Shown here piece by piece: positions 35,941 to 45,211 of a stretch of 64,000 bases of DNA. The DNA comes from Agaribacter marinus. Lineage in GTDB: Bacteria; Pseudomonadota; Gammaproteobacteria; Enterobacterales; Alteromonadaceae. Position numbers and translations under genes: made by a program. The notes under the pieces were generated by a model. The model ran no database searches and was not told where the DNA came from. It worked only from the letters and a program-made list of their open reading frames with translations. The stretch lies in contig NZ_BSOT01000006.1 in assembly GCF_030160655.1 (NCBI RefSeq), positions 806,001 to 870,000 on the forward strand, read 5' to 3'. Position 1 is the first letter of the stretch. Every line of letters begins with the position of its first letter.

Positions 35941-38217
35941 ATGCTTTTTAAATTTGCGCTTATTAACCTGGCTTTCTTCATTGAGATGTTTCTATGCAAT
36001 TTCGTGTTTGCAAGCCAACCAATCCAGTTAACTGATGATAACGGCCAAATCGTTTCAATTGAACCTAGTACTCTAATGATAAATTGGAAGGGCATACCTA
36101 TCAATCGGCCTGCCCTAAAAGTTGCGAATGAATTGCAAGACATTGCACATCTTAAGCGGTTGTCGCAGAAGCATGTGCAATGGACACTACTTCCCAGTAA
36201 CATTAAAGTCGATGCCGTAATTGGTGAGACGCTCGAGCTTACCTTTTCGCTTTTGAATACCGATAACATTGAAAGAAATAAGCCGCTACAACTCGAGTGG
36301 TTTAATCTTGCAAGTGAAGCTACTCAAGTGCTTTATTTGCCTTTTAATGAAGGGATGCGAGTACCGATAGATAATCAAGCATGGATCGAATACCTAACAA
36401 AGTCGCGTAATGCATCAAACACGACTCAAGATTTGAAAATGCCATTTTGGACGGCAAGGCTAGGGGAAATTTTTGTTAGTTGGCACTTAGTCACTGCGAC
36501 AGACAACAAATTGTTTTTTTCAAGTGCTTCAGAAAAGCTCAATATGCAATCTTCTCATTATTTTACTGTTCTCAATTCACACCAAGCATTTAAGGTATCT
36601 GTTAGTCTCGGAGAGCACATGCTTGATGGCGCTAAACAGTATCGGCATTGGCGAATAGACAAAGGATCAGCTACGCCACTGTCTAGTAAACAGAAGAAAA
36701 ATCGAAGTATCGCGAAATTAGTTGGTGCAAGTCATGTTTACTTGTTTGGCCGAGATGGTATTAGCAAGGAAGATGTAAAACATTGGAAAGGGTTGATTAA
36801 ATGGTTGTTAGCGCAAAGTACATTTAAACTAGATTCGAAGAATCGCTCAGAATTGGAAGCCTTAGTTGATGGTCGCCGCTGGATAAGCAACTACTACAAG
36901 CAAACTATTATAGATAAGATTAACCGGTCACTCGATACTATGTATAGCGTGCCAGCTCCAACGATGCTGAATAATACTATTGAAACACAGTATACAGCAG
37001 CTCAGAGCAAGAAAAAGTGGTTGATGAATAATGCTGGACAATATTTGAATGATTCTGCGTATTGGGGGCAGGCAATATCAAAAGATATGGTAGGCTTATT
37101 ACAGTCAACTGGGTTGTCTCGTTTATGGCTCGGTTTAGACAACTGGTTGCCTGCCTTCTATCAACCTGAAGTCATAGAAAGTGCGAAATCAGCTGGTTAT
37201 CTAGTTGGTACTTATGATTCATACAATACTGCTTTGCCCCGTGGAGTTAATGATGCTTGGTTAAGTGCTCAGTTGCCCGAAAAAATGAGAGAAAGTTGTG
37301 CGATTGAGTTGGCTGATGGTATCAAGAAAGCGGGATTTAGAGGTAAGGGGTTTTATCTAAACCCGCTCTGTGAAAGTGCTTATGTGTTACGTCGAGTATC
37401 TGACGTAGTCAAATTTGGTCGTTTTGACAGTCTTTTTCTAGACGTTGACGCGACTGGGATGGCTAGAGAAGACTATCACTTAAACACCAGCGAACAACAA
37501 ATGTTGGCTGGGTTCAATAAACGCTTAGAAGATGTCGTTGAAATTAGTCAAGTTGTTCTCGGTTCGGAAGATGGGAATTCCTTGACCGCGTCGGGCATTA
37601 CTTTCGCTCATGGCTTGGAAACCTCTATTTTTGGTTGGCATGATATTGAGATGATGAAAGACCGTTCGTCTCCCTATTATCTTGGGCGTTGGTATCCAGA
37701 TCACAAGCCAGACTTTTTTTTTAAACCCGCTAAAGTGAAAGAACCATACAGAACTCTTTTGTTTTCACCTCAATATAGAGTGCCGTTATACCAAGCTGTT
37801 TTTCATGATGAGCTTATTAGCAGTCATCATTGGCATTTCGATAGTCTTAAGTTCTCTAATGTTAAAGTGGAACGTGATCTCTTGGCGATGCTATACAATG
37901 TGCCTGCTATGGTTCATTTAAGTCGAGATGACGCTAATTCAAACGGAGGTGCGCGACTCATGCAGTTGAAGCACTATCAAAAAGCTTTCCTTCATATCCA
38001 TGAAGCGCTTTGGGATAAACAGCTAGTCGATTTTAAATGGCTGGATGTTAACGGCGATATTCAACAGACTGCTTTTAGTGATGGAAGTAAGATTATTGCT
38101 AATTTCTCAGATAAAGCTTTTCCTGCTTTGGGTAAAGACGTTGCGCCCAAATCAATTACTGCAGTTTTAGTAAACATGCCACCATTTTCATGGAAACCTA
38201 TGGAGGTTGGAGGTTAG
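35941..38217 (+). CDS. Exported GH101/GH129-like glycoside hydrolase
   Basis: A 758-residue protein with signal peptide (about 1-24, ending FVFAS). An N-terminal beta-rich part (25-250) precedes a likely TIM-barrel: SKDMVGLLQSTGLSRLWLGLDNW (near 380-400), SAGYLVGTYDSYN, LFLDVDATGM and VVLGSEDGNS. By analogy with GH129 and GH101 alpha-N-acetylgalactosaminidases, D501 (in LDVDA) would be the nucleophile and E543 (in GSEDG) the acid/base, spaced as I recall for GH129. A late conserved block is YRVPLYQAVFHDELISSHHW. The substrate is unknown; a wall or surface glycan would fit its proposed co-regulation with the VxrAB-like pair. The family assignment is from motif memory and is moderately sure. 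Confidence 0.6.
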   Translation: MLFKFALINLAFFIEMFLCNFVFASQPIQLTDDNGQIVSIEPSTLMINWKGIPINRPALKVANELQDIAHLKRLSQKHVQWTLLPSNIKVDAVIGETLELTFSLLNTDNIERNKPLQLEWFNLASEATQVLYLPFNEGMRVPIDNQAWIEYLTKSRNASNTTQDLKMPFWTARLGEIFVSWHLVTATDNKLFFSSASEKLNMQSSHYFTVLNSHQAFKVSVSLGEHMLDGAKQYRHWRIDKGSATPLSSKQKKNRSIAKLVGASHVYLFGRDGISKEDVKHWKGLIKWLLAQSTFKLDSKNRSELEALVDGRRWISNYYKQTIIDKINRSLDTMYSVPAPTMLNNTIETQYTAAQSKKKWLMNNAGQYLNDSAYWGQAISKDMVGLLQSTGLSRLWLGLDNWLPAFYQPEVIESAKSAGYLVGTYDSYNTALPRGVNDAWLSAQLPEKMRESCAIELADGIKKAGFRGKGFYLNPLCESAYVLRRVSDVVKFGRFDSLFLDVDATGMAREDYHLNTSEQQMLAGFNKRLEDVVEISQVVLGSEDGNSLTASGITFAHGLETSIFGWHDIEMMKDRSSPYYLGRWYPDHKPDFFFKPAKVKEPYRTLLFSPQYRVPLYQAVFHDELISSHHWHFDSLKFSNVKVERDLLAMLYNVPAMVHLSRDDANSNGGARLMQLKHYQKAFLHIHEALWDKQLVDFKWLDVNGDIQQTAFSDGSKIIANFSDKAFPALGKDVAPKSITAVLVNMPPFSWKPMEVGG

Positions 38218-38276
38218 GCATAACAAGTCAAATTAAATGTAAAGGGTACAATAAAAATCGTTTACTTGGCGTATTG

Positions 38277-38627
38277 TCATTGAACTGTAATATTTTCCGC
38301 CCACACGTGAGCATAAATACCTTGGGCGTTTTTCCGAGGTAAGCAAGCCATTAAAGGCGTTTTTTCAAACACTAGCTTAGAGACTGTTACTGGTTCAGAT
38401 TGCCATTGACGCAAGGGCGTAATCACGCGGACATGACAAGTCACATCTTTTTTGTTTTCAGTAAAGAATACCTTAATTGAATCTGTATGATTTACTAAGC
38501 GTGTATAGGGGTATTCGCCTTTTTCATGATCTCGACTAATTTCCGCACTCGCCTTACTTATTTCAAAATATAAAAACATTAAAGAAATCATTAAAAACAT
38601 GATTATATAGGGTGTAGCCTTTTTCAT
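38277..38627 (-). CDS. Small membrane-anchored protein, unknown function
   Basis: A 116-residue protein not recognised. An N-terminal hydrophobic segment (about 6-24, PYIIMFLMISLMFLYFEIS) is a signal anchor or uncleaved signal. The rest is a small periplasmic beta-rich domain with two Cys (DVTCHVRV and LMACLPRK) that could form a disulfide. It converges with the glycosidase gene (59 bp between stops) and is divergent from the LysR gene. The 113-bp gap to the LysR gene contains a perfect 14-bp palindrome. Confidence 0.6.
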   Translation of the reverse strand: MKKATPYIIMFLMISLMFLYFEISKASAEISRDHEKGEYPYTRLVNHTDSIKVFFTENKKDVTCHVRVITPLRQWQSEPVTVSKLVFEKTPLMACLPRKNAQGIYAHVWAENITVQ

Positions 38628-38700
38628 TGTTGTTTCGCTATGTAGCTAGAATGTGCATAAAGCTTAGCTACTCGGATATGTGTCGACAAACGATAAGATG

Positions 38701-38714
38701 TTAACTATAGTTAA
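38701..38714. promoter_or_regulatory. Perfect 14-bp palindrome in the LysR divergent region
   Basis: TTAACTATAGTTAA is self-complementary and lies 26 bp before the TTG start of the LysR-type gene. GTAGCTA (38642-38648) and TAGCTAC (38665-38671) form a second inverted repeat nearer the divergent gene. Either could be an operator for LysR autoregulation. Confidence 0.4.
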
Positions 38715-38740
38715 GAAAATCTTAAGTATGTGGTGTTTTT

Positions 38741-39640
38741 TTGAAATCTCTTCCACCATTGAAAAGTTTGCAGTTTTTTGCTGAAGCGGGCCGACTTCTG
38801 AGTTTTAAAAAGGCGGCTGAATCACTAAATGTGACACAAGCGGCTATTAGCCAACAGATTAGGCAACTTGAAGAACGACTAGGTCAGAAGTTGTTTGAAC
38901 GGTCAGCTCGAACAGTTCAACTGACGGATGCTGGGCGTCGAATGCTCCCACTTATTCTGCGTGGATTTGAGGCCTTAAGTGATGGTGTAGATACGATACA
39001 AGGCGATCCTCGCTCCGACGTCCTGCGAATTTCAACTTTACACTCTTTCAGCTCATCATGGTTAATCCCGAGATTACAAGAATTTCAACAGATGTACCCC
39101 AATTTAATGGTCCAGCTTGCCCCGTCAAACGATCTTATTGATTTTAAGCAAGGCGATATAGATGTTGCGATTCGTTTGGGTGGAGGGGGGTACTCTGGTT
39201 TACATGAGGAAAAAATCTTTCAAGGTGACATGGTGTTGGTTGCTAGTCCAAGTTTGCTAAGAGATATTGATGTAAATAACGCTACGCAAGTGCTTTCTTT
39301 GCCGCGTATTGAAGATACGACCAAGGGAGTGCAAGATATGTTTACGAGTTGCTGTAAACAATATGGAGTAGACGCACAAAAACTGCGCCCCATACTTCAA
39401 TCCGAAAATGCAGTGCCTTTAATTGAGGCTGCACTAATAGGACAAGGGTATTTGATGATTGATTCCTGCTTAATTACCGAGCACCTGCGTGTTGGAAGTT
39501 TAATTCGTTTACTCGGTTTTTCACAGCAAAGTCCCTATGCTTTGTATTTGGTTGCACCAGAAGCTCAATTTAATTGGCAAAAAGTGAAGCAGTTCAAATC
39601 TTGGTTTACACCCAAGGTTAGAGGTTTTTTGCAGGCGTAG
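38741..39640 (+). CDS. LysR-family transcriptional regulator (GcvA-like)
   Basis: A 299-residue LTTR starting at TTG 38741; the nearby ATG at 38728 is out of frame. The N-terminal winged helix (about 5-64) reads PPLKSLQFFAEAGRLLSFKKAAE, VTQAAISQQIRQLEERLG, LFERSARTVQLTDAG. The opening PPLKSLQFFAEAGR is typical of the GcvA subgroup. The effector domain spans about 92-295, with FSSSWLIPRLQEFQQMYPNLMV and a Gly-rich loop, IRLGGGGYSG, matching the D-I-A-I-R-x-G-x-G-x-W-x-G pattern. No gcv genes or beta-lactamase are near, so the target is not evident; autoregulation through the upstream palindrome is possible. Confidence 0.88.
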   Translation: MKSLPPLKSLQFFAEAGRLLSFKKAAESLNVTQAAISQQIRQLEERLGQKLFERSARTVQLTDAGRRMLPLILRGFEALSDGVDTIQGDPRSDVLRISTLHSFSSSWLIPRLQEFQQMYPNLMVQLAPSNDLIDFKQGDIDVAIRLGGGGYSGLHEEKIFQGDMVLVASPSLLRDIDVNNATQVLSLPRIEDTTKGVQDMFTSCCKQYGVDAQKLRPILQSENAVPLIEAALIGQGYLMIDSCLITEHLRVGSLIRLLGFSQQSPYALYLVAPEAQFNWQKVKQFKSWFTPKVRGFLQA

Positions 39641-39814
39641 CTTATTGGTTTAGTCATTGACTGAGTGTTGCGCTGTACAATAATACAAGTTGAATAGCGC
39701 ACGAATGTTAATTATTCTCCTGCTATTCTTCGTCACGGTTAAGCGTTTATGTAGCTTATCGCTCGGTTTAACCCATAAGGCGTAAATAATTTCTCAGAAT
39801 AAAGGATGTAAGGC

Positions 39815-40819
39815 GTGGGATTACAATGGTTTCCAGGGCATATGCATAAGGCCCTTAAAGAAATAAAAGAGTCGCTTGATCAAGTTGATATTTTGATTGA
39901 AGTACTCGATGCACGCATACCTTATTCGAGTGAGAACCCGGAGATTGCGAAAATACGCGGAGATAAACCCTGTCTTAAAGTTCTCAATAAGTACGATTTG
40001 GCGGATCCTAAGTTAACGGCAGACTGGCAAGCGCACTTAGAAACGGAACGAAGCGTACAAACACTAACAACGGCAAGTAACAATCCAGGGAATAGTAAGC
40101 AGATTATTAATATTGTTCGCAGTATTTGTGCGAAAAAAAATGCGTCGGTAAAGTCAATTAAGGCGATGATAACTGGCATTCCAAATGTCGGTAAATCAAC
40201 GCTTATAAATATTCTTGCAGATCGTATTGTTGCCAAAACGGGTAATGAACCCGCAGTCACTAAAAGCCAGCAACGGGTTAACCTGGGTGACGGAATTATA
40301 TTATTCGATACACCTGGTGTGCTATGGCCTAAACTCGAAAACCCTAATTCAATCTATCGGCTTGCGGCCTTAGGCGCGGTTAAAAATACAGCAATGGAAT
40401 TTGATGACGTTGGGTTTTATGCTGCGGACTATTTAATAAAAGCATACCCTGAGGTCATGACGGAACGCTTTAAGCTTGAAGAGTTACCCTCCACCGAACT
40501 GGCGTTTTTAGAAGCGGCAGCAAAAACGCGCGGTGCATTGATGGCTGGTGGTCGTGTAAATTTACACAAAATATGCGAAGTGTTACTTACCGAGTTGCAG
40601 GCGGGTAAGTTAGGACAAATTACATTTGAGACGCCGGGCATGGTAAACATTGAAAAAAAACAAATGGAAGACGCCGCCGCGAAAAAAATTGCAGACAAGC
40701 AAAAGCGCAAACAGCGTTTTAAAGATGGGTCATTGACACCCGACAAAAAAGACCGCAAAGAGAAGCGCACTGAAAAACGAGAAGCACAAAGTAAGCGGAT
40801 GAAAAAAGATCGGAAGTAG
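39815..40819 (+). CDS. ylqF: Ribosome biogenesis GTPase YlqF/RbgA
   Basis: A 334-residue circularly permuted GTPase. The start is GTG 39815 with AAAGGA 8 nt upstream, giving the family-typical N-terminus MGLQWFPGHMHKALKEI. The G4 motif NKYD (58-61) precedes G1, GIPNVGKST (from G121), and G3 is DTPGVLWP, in the permuted G4-G1-G3 order. The C-terminal part has RAALMAGG-like RGALMAGGRVNLHK, then a very basic tail of Lys, Arg and Asp repeats (about 285-334) probably contacting rRNA. In Bacillus RbgA assists late 50S assembly; gammaproteobacterial members are less studied. Transcribed alone, converging with the TPR gene. Confidence 0.93.
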   Translation: MGLQWFPGHMHKALKEIKESLDQVDILIEVLDARIPYSSENPEIAKIRGDKPCLKVLNKYDLADPKLTADWQAHLETERSVQTLTTASNNPGNSKQIINIVRSICAKKNASVKSIKAMITGIPNVGKSTLINILADRIVAKTGNEPAVTKSQQRVNLGDGIILFDTPGVLWPKLENPNSIYRLAALGAVKNTAMEFDDVGFYAADYLIKAYPEVMTERFKLEELPSTELAFLEAAAKTRGALMAGGRVNLHKICEVLLTELQAGKLGQITFETPGMVNIEKKQMEDAAAKKIADKQKRKQRFKDGSLTPDKKDRKEKRTEKREAQSKRMKKDRK

Positions 40820-40840
40820 GCAAATATGCCAAGTTGCCTA

Positions 40841-41599
40841 TTATTGCCTATGATGTCGGTTGTTTTTTTCGGCATCTTCAATACTACCTAACCAAGTTTT
40901 GTATTGTTCTTCTCCTTGAGCATTCTTTCTGGCAATATTTTTGTCCGCTTCTGCCTGTGAAGTGTTGCCCAATATTTCGTGTACACGAGCCCTATTTAGA
41001 TGAGTTGACCAAGCTTCGGAATTTAACTCAATTGACTTGTTATAATCTGCCAGTGCGGCTTGGTAATTCCCTAGCGCAAAATGAGCTATGCCTCGACTGT
41101 CGTAAGCATTGGGGTTGTTTGGTTCAATGTCCAATGACTGATTACAATCAAAAAGTGCCAACTCGGCATCTCCCTTTAGCACTCGGGCCCAGCATCGGAA
41201 ATTGTAATACCGAGCATTTTTGGGTTGCAGTCGAATCGCTGAGCTGAAGTTATCGACGGTTTCGTTGTAATTACGCTCGGCGTATTCGTAGGCCATTCCA
41301 CGCACTATATAGAAACGAGCATCTTTAGGGTTCAACTGAATGGCAGTGTTGAAGTCAGTGATAGCCTGCTCGTAATTGCTTTTTTGGTAATAAGCGTATC
41401 CTCGTCTAGCTATTACGTCGGCCAAATTTTCATCGCTTAATTCATCTGACTGCATAGCAGCAGTGCAGTATTGGATAGTCAAATCGGGGGCATCCTTAAT
41501 TTCATTGCACTTCTGAGTATCGTTAAATTCGACTGCATTGATAAAAAACGATACTAACATCGCTGTGATAATTAAAATGATTCGTAAGGCGTTGCTCAT
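40841..41599 (-). CDS. Exported tetratricopeptide repeat protein
   Basis: A 252-residue protein with an N-terminal signal peptide (about 1-22, RIILIITAMLVSFFINAVEF) and four to five TPR units (about 60-225). Typical units are YAYYQKSNYEQAITDFNTAI with LNPKDARFYIVRGMAYEYAE, ALFDCNQSLDIEPNNPNAYD, and FALGNYQAALADYNKSIELN. Two Cys in the N-terminal non-repeat part (KCNEI and QYCTAAM) could pair in the periplasm. The C-terminus is charged. TPRs mediate protein contacts; the partner is unknown. A strong inverted repeat sits just upstream of the start. Confidence 0.85.
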   Translation of the reverse strand: MSNALRIILIITAMLVSFFINAVEFNDTQKCNEIKDAPDLTIQYCTAAMQSDELSDENLADVIARRGYAYYQKSNYEQAITDFNTAIQLNPKDARFYIVRGMAYEYAERNYNETVDNFSSAIRLQPKNARYYNFRCWARVLKGDAELALFDCNQSLDIEPNNPNAYDSRGIAHFALGNYQAALADYNKSIELNSEAWSTHLNRARVHEILGNTSQAEADKNIARKNAQGEEQYKTWLGSIEDAEKNNRHHRQ

Positions 41600-41614
41600 A
41601 ATTTTCTCCCTAGT

Positions 41615-41642
41615 TTGAGTTTAATGAACTGTTTAAACTCAA
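41615..41642 (-). promoter_or_regulatory. Operator-like inverted repeat upstream of the TPR gene
   Basis: TTGAGTTTAA (41615-41624) and TTAAACTCAA (41633-41642) are perfect 10-bp arms around an 8-nt spacer, beginning 16 bp upstream of the TPR gene start. The position is right for an operator over the promoter or leader. A weaker CAGTTTAAG / AAACCAG similarity occurs near 41674. Confidence 0.45.
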
Positions 41643-41792
41643 TTTAAAATAGAACGAACAAGCCCTCAGTTTAAGTAAACCAGCTTTAAAATACCTGACG
41701 TCTTTGTGATCTTTAGCTGAATTTGTACTGATTGAGTTGCGTGAATTGAACAAGAAACAGTAAACGTTTTCTATCAAACTTGAATAAACTGT

Positions 41793-41821
41793 AATAAGCC
41801 GCTATTTAACAGCGGCTTATT
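41793..41821 (-). terminator. Hairpin terminator after the DUF900 hydrolase gene
   Basis: AATAAGCCGCT (41793-41803) pairs perfectly with AGCGGCTTATT (41811-41821) across a 7-nt loop. It begins 25 bp past the stop of the leftward hydrolase gene. The 11-bp stem is GC-rich at its centre and ends in A/T runs on both sides, as in a bidirectional intrinsic terminator. Confidence 0.7.
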
Positions 41822-41845
41822 AATTGCTTGAACAACAAAACATCT

Positions 41846-42649
41846 TTAGAGTGTTTTAAACCTTTGTATGTTGCCATTTATTGAGGATGACATATATTGA
41901 TATACGCTGTTGGCGCGTTTATAGCCACCATGGCTATCGACTACTTTCTTACAGTTGGCAACGTATACGTTTTTAGCTTTATTTAAGATATATGCTCTAT
42001 CCTCGGGGCCAAAGAGTCCCAATGCGTTATCCCATTCTGCCATTCGATATATAACAGATAGAACGCCATCTTTACATGAATGAAGTACAAACAATTTTTC
42101 GACCTTGGATAAAGAATCACTAAATTCCTCATTTTCTTCTAATACCTCATTGTCGACGGCTGCCGCGGTGCAATAGTAATGTCTAATCAGTGAGCTCAAG
42201 TTCGACTGTTTTAACGCTTTCAGCGTGACTCTTGCGCCTAGACTGTGCGACATTAAATCCAATGATGACGTGACGCCCGACATTTTTTCAAGTAGAAAAC
42301 GAAGTCGCCTCGCAACCGCATTCGCGCGACTTTTTGATTGCCACCATTCAAGCCCTCTATCTCCTCCCGGCCATGAGTAACCAATCACGAGGTCGTACTC
42401 ACCTTGCATGTGTAAGTTGACGTTTTTTTCGATAACGGCGTAAGCGTCGTTCACCTCGTCTTGCTCGTTATTGTAGCCGTGGATCAAAAACAGCACTTTC
42501 TTATCATTTAATCGATTTAAGAAGTTTTGCTCTGAACTTATATCAACTATCGTTGCGTCACTGTCTAAATCGACTTCTTTGAAAATATGCCCAGAAGACG
42601 ATAAAACATCTGGGTTGTTAAAATTTTTTCGTGCACTAACAATTATCAT
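41846..42649 (-). CDS. Alpha/beta hydrolase, DUF900 family
   Basis: I start at ATG 42649, where GGAG lies 7 nt upstream; the longer frame from 42730 has no ribosome site. The 267-residue protein is cytosolic with no signal peptide. The hydrolase fold is shown by VLFLIHGYNNEQDEV (oxyanion strand, near 52-66), the Trp-rich YSWPGGDRGLEWWQSK (near 91-106), and the elbow SHSLGA with S136 as nucleophile. A His near the end (VVDSHGGYK) may be the base. DUF900 proteins are esterase-like and of unknown substrate, often near stress or phage-defence genes, though none is visible here. A strong hairpin terminator follows. Confidence 0.8.
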   Translation of the reverse strand: MIIVSARKNFNNPDVLSSSGHIFKEVDLDSDATIVDISSEQNFLNRLNDKKVLFLIHGYNNEQDEVNDAYAVIEKNVNLHMQGEYDLVIGYSWPGGDRGLEWWQSKSRANAVARRLRFLLEKMSGVTSSLDLMSHSLGARVTLKALKQSNLSSLIRHYYCTAAAVDNEVLEENEEFSDSLSKVEKLFVLHSCKDGVLSVIYRMAEWDNALGLFGPEDRAYILNKAKNVYVANCKKVVDSHGGYKRANSVYQYMSSSINGNIQRFKTL

Positions 42650-42925
42650 GGCGGTTCTCCAACGTGGTAAATAAGTTTGAATAATGCCATTCATCCATAC
42701 CTTTGCAGTTTGCATTTGTTGACATAACAAATGCGATGACTGACTTATTCACTTTTAGTTTTATTTCGACAATACTTAGGTATTTTGTGCATTGAGTGAT
42801 AGAAATATCTCACCTTAGCATTGTACATTACGCCAATATTTGCCAGTTTGGGTGCATGAATTGTGAGATAGTCTGGGTGCGTTTACCAAAGGTGACGGTA
42901 AATATCAATATTACTGCCAAAGCGG

Positions 42926-45055
42926 TCAATCATTGAGTACTGGGTGGGATAGTCGTTTAATATCAACCTTAGGTAAGACCGACTGAGTTATGACCAAGCT
43001 ATTACTCTTATCAATAAACGAAAAAGGCACTCGGTTCGAGAACGTTCTTAAAGGCGCCTTTATGACGGTTTCAATAAGCGATGTGTCGAAAGCGTAAAAG
43101 TTTATTCGTTCTTGGTCAGCATAGCGTTGTAAAAAGTAAATGCCATCTGCAGACTTGAACCAGCTGTAGGCACTGCTCATTAAGCCTGGCTCAATCAATC
43201 TGACTTCTGTCCCAACAGGGTCGCTCAAACTTGCGGTATAAATTGCATCATTGCCATCGCTGTACCATATTGTGTCACTCGTGTTTGACTCTATAATGTA
43301 ACCGCCGCTGCGCTCAGATATTAGTCGATAAGTACTGTCTTTAATATTTATTTTAAAATACGCTCTATTAAAATTTTCATCATTTCGTTCAAGTGCAGCG
43401 GATACATTTATACTGCTGCCATCTTTGCTCCACGTAGGCATTAAAAATTCGTTTAATCCGTTTGGCGTTAATTCTTTGATTTCTTGCGTTTCAATATCCA
43501 CTATTTGAATGGATGTCTCATCAGAAGCCTGATGACGTAATAAAAAAGCAACAGATGTTCCATCTGGAGACCAACTAGGAAAAGAAATATTGCCAGCTAG
43601 TCGTGTCAATTGTCGACTTTGGGTACCGTTTAAGCTGGCTGTCCATAATTCTTTGTCGCCAGATTCATTTGAAATATAGACAATCTTTTTCGTCGCTCGA
43701 GAATACATTGCGTTCGTGTGTACATAGTCAGAGTTTATTAGTGGGAAGGGAATAGCTGCACTTTGCTTTTCAATTTCTAGTGTACTAATGAATTTCCGCA
43801 GTCTGCGATCATGGTAAATAATGTCATTTGAGCCGCTGATAAACTTAGGGAAACTGAATCCTTCAATACCTAAATCCAATACTTCATTGTTGTCCAAATT
43901 TAAGGCATACGCGCCACGGTTTTCAGCGCGCTCAGCACTGTAAACAATAAGGTTCTTGTTAGGGTGCCAAGCAACACCTTGAACATTTTGAAGCCCTATC
44001 GTCAATCGTTTACTTTCCCCACTCTCGCGCTCAACTAAAAACAGATCCTCTTCATCGAGTTGAGTCCTGCGCGTCATCAAAAAATACCTGTCATTCGGTG
44101 AAAACTCAATGTCCCTATCCGAAAATTCGCAGTTACTTGCACAGGAAAACCGTTTAGGCTGTGCATAGGGGTCTTGCAAATCTAGTGTATACACGCCCAC
44201 TGACGAGACGTGGTCGTCATTTCCGACATAAGCCAAGGTTGTACCATCGTTTGAAATGGCAATTGACGGATTAACGTCTGGATGGCACTGACCGACAAAT
44301 TTCTTTTCACGGGTACGTAGGTCAAGAGACACCACTCTGCATGACAGATAATCCCATGTTTTTTGAATGTAAAAAACTTTATCCATCGTCAAATTCCACA
44401 CTGACTTACTCTCTCTTTCAGCGTCGTGAGTAAGTTGTACCGGTGGCAAATCAATCCGTTCTATGTCGCGATAAAACAAATCTTGGTTTTCGTTATTCCG
44501 CTTCCAATAGTAAAGCATTTTTTTACCATCAGACGATATATCAGGATAGGCTTCACGGCCTGACGAAGTAGTAATCGGCATAATAACGCTTTGTGAACTT
44601 CCTGTATGTTCAGTAAAAAAGTAAATAGCAAGCGCAAAAACAGAAAGCAACAATAAAACTAAACCTACATAGCTAATTAAGCCACTAGACTTTTCTTTAT
44701 TATCTGGGGCTAATAGTTGCTCTTCCTTTACTACAGGTTTTTGGGTCAGGCGGTAGCCCTTTTTACGTACAGTTTGGATACAATCAGAATGCTCCAAGTG
44801 CAAACTTTTGCGAATATGCCAAATGGCGTTTGTTAGTGCTTTTTCGCCAACGTAGCGATTTCCTTGCCAAACCTCTTGAATAATTTTGTCACGACTGACA
44901 ACGTCAGGGTAAGATTGTGCCAGGCAATAGAGAACTTCCAAAAATTTTAGTTGTACGTGTTCAAATCTTCCATCGTGGTGTCTGATCGTTTGTGTTGAGA
45001 GGTTAACTTCAGCATTACACAGTGTAAAAACCTGATTTTTTTTAACCACACTCAC
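42926..45055 (-). CDS. CadC-like membrane regulator with periplasmic TolB-type beta-propeller
   Basis: A 709-residue one-component regulator. Residues about 10-108 are an OmpR/CadC winged helix (FLEVLYCLAQSYPDVVSRDK, then ALTNAIWHIRKSL, then IQTVRKKGYRLTQ). A single membrane helix follows (about 128-150, SYVGLVLLLLSVFALAIYFF). The rest lies in the periplasm and is built of PD40/TolB-like repeats such as SGREAYPDISSDGKKMLYYW, DIEFSPNDRYFLMTRR and ISFPSWSPDGTSVAFLLRH, forming one or two propellers. It should sense a periplasmic ligand or protein and activate transcription directly. It is divergent from the TonB receptor gene (156 bp), whose promoter it probably controls. Confidence 0.88.
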   Translation of the reverse strand: MSVVKKNQVFTLCNAEVNLSTQTIRHHDGRFEHVQLKFLEVLYCLAQSYPDVVSRDKIIQEVWQGNRYVGEKALTNAIWHIRKSLHLEHSDCIQTVRKKGYRLTQKPVVKEEQLLAPDNKEKSSGLISYVGLVLLLLSVFALAIYFFTEHTGSSQSVIMPITTSSGREAYPDISSDGKKMLYYWKRNNENQDLFYRDIERIDLPPVQLTHDAERESKSVWNLTMDKVFYIQKTWDYLSCRVVSLDLRTREKKFVGQCHPDVNPSIAISNDGTTLAYVGNDDHVSSVGVYTLDLQDPYAQPKRFSCASNCEFSDRDIEFSPNDRYFLMTRRTQLDEEDLFLVERESGESKRLTIGLQNVQGVAWHPNKNLIVYSAERAENRGAYALNLDNNEVLDLGIEGFSFPKFISGSNDIIYHDRRLRKFISTLEIEKQSAAIPFPLINSDYVHTNAMYSRATKKIVYISNESGDKELWTASLNGTQSRQLTRLAGNISFPSWSPDGTSVAFLLRHQASDETSIQIVDIETQEIKELTPNGLNEFLMPTWSKDGSSINVSAALERNDENFNRAYFKINIKDSTYRLISERSGGYIIESNTSDTIWYSDGNDAIYTASLSDPVGTEVRLIEPGLMSSAYSWFKSADGIYFLQRYADQERINFYAFDTSLIETVIKAPLRTFSNRVPFSFIDKSNSLVITQSVLPKVDIKRLSHPVLND

Positions 45056-45211
45056 TGCGCTCTAGCCCTTGTTGTATAAGAAAATAGATATTTAATAGAT
45101 ATTAAAAAGGCAAATAATAGATTTGTCCAGACTTTCCTCACGGCACCCAGTCAGATATAACCAAGTAACACTGCCAAAAAACAATAAATCAAAATAGCGT
45201 GGTACGACGAA

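Noticed and set aside
40818-40839. Terminator between ylqF and the TPR gene
   Set aside because: Only a 6-bp stem (AGGCAA/TTGCCT) that overlaps the ylqF stop codon. It is too weak to call.
45056-45211. Fur box before the TonB receptor
   Set aside because: The region is A/T-rich but has no recognisable GATAATGATAATCATTATC-like repeat, and the neighbours point to peptides rather than iron.
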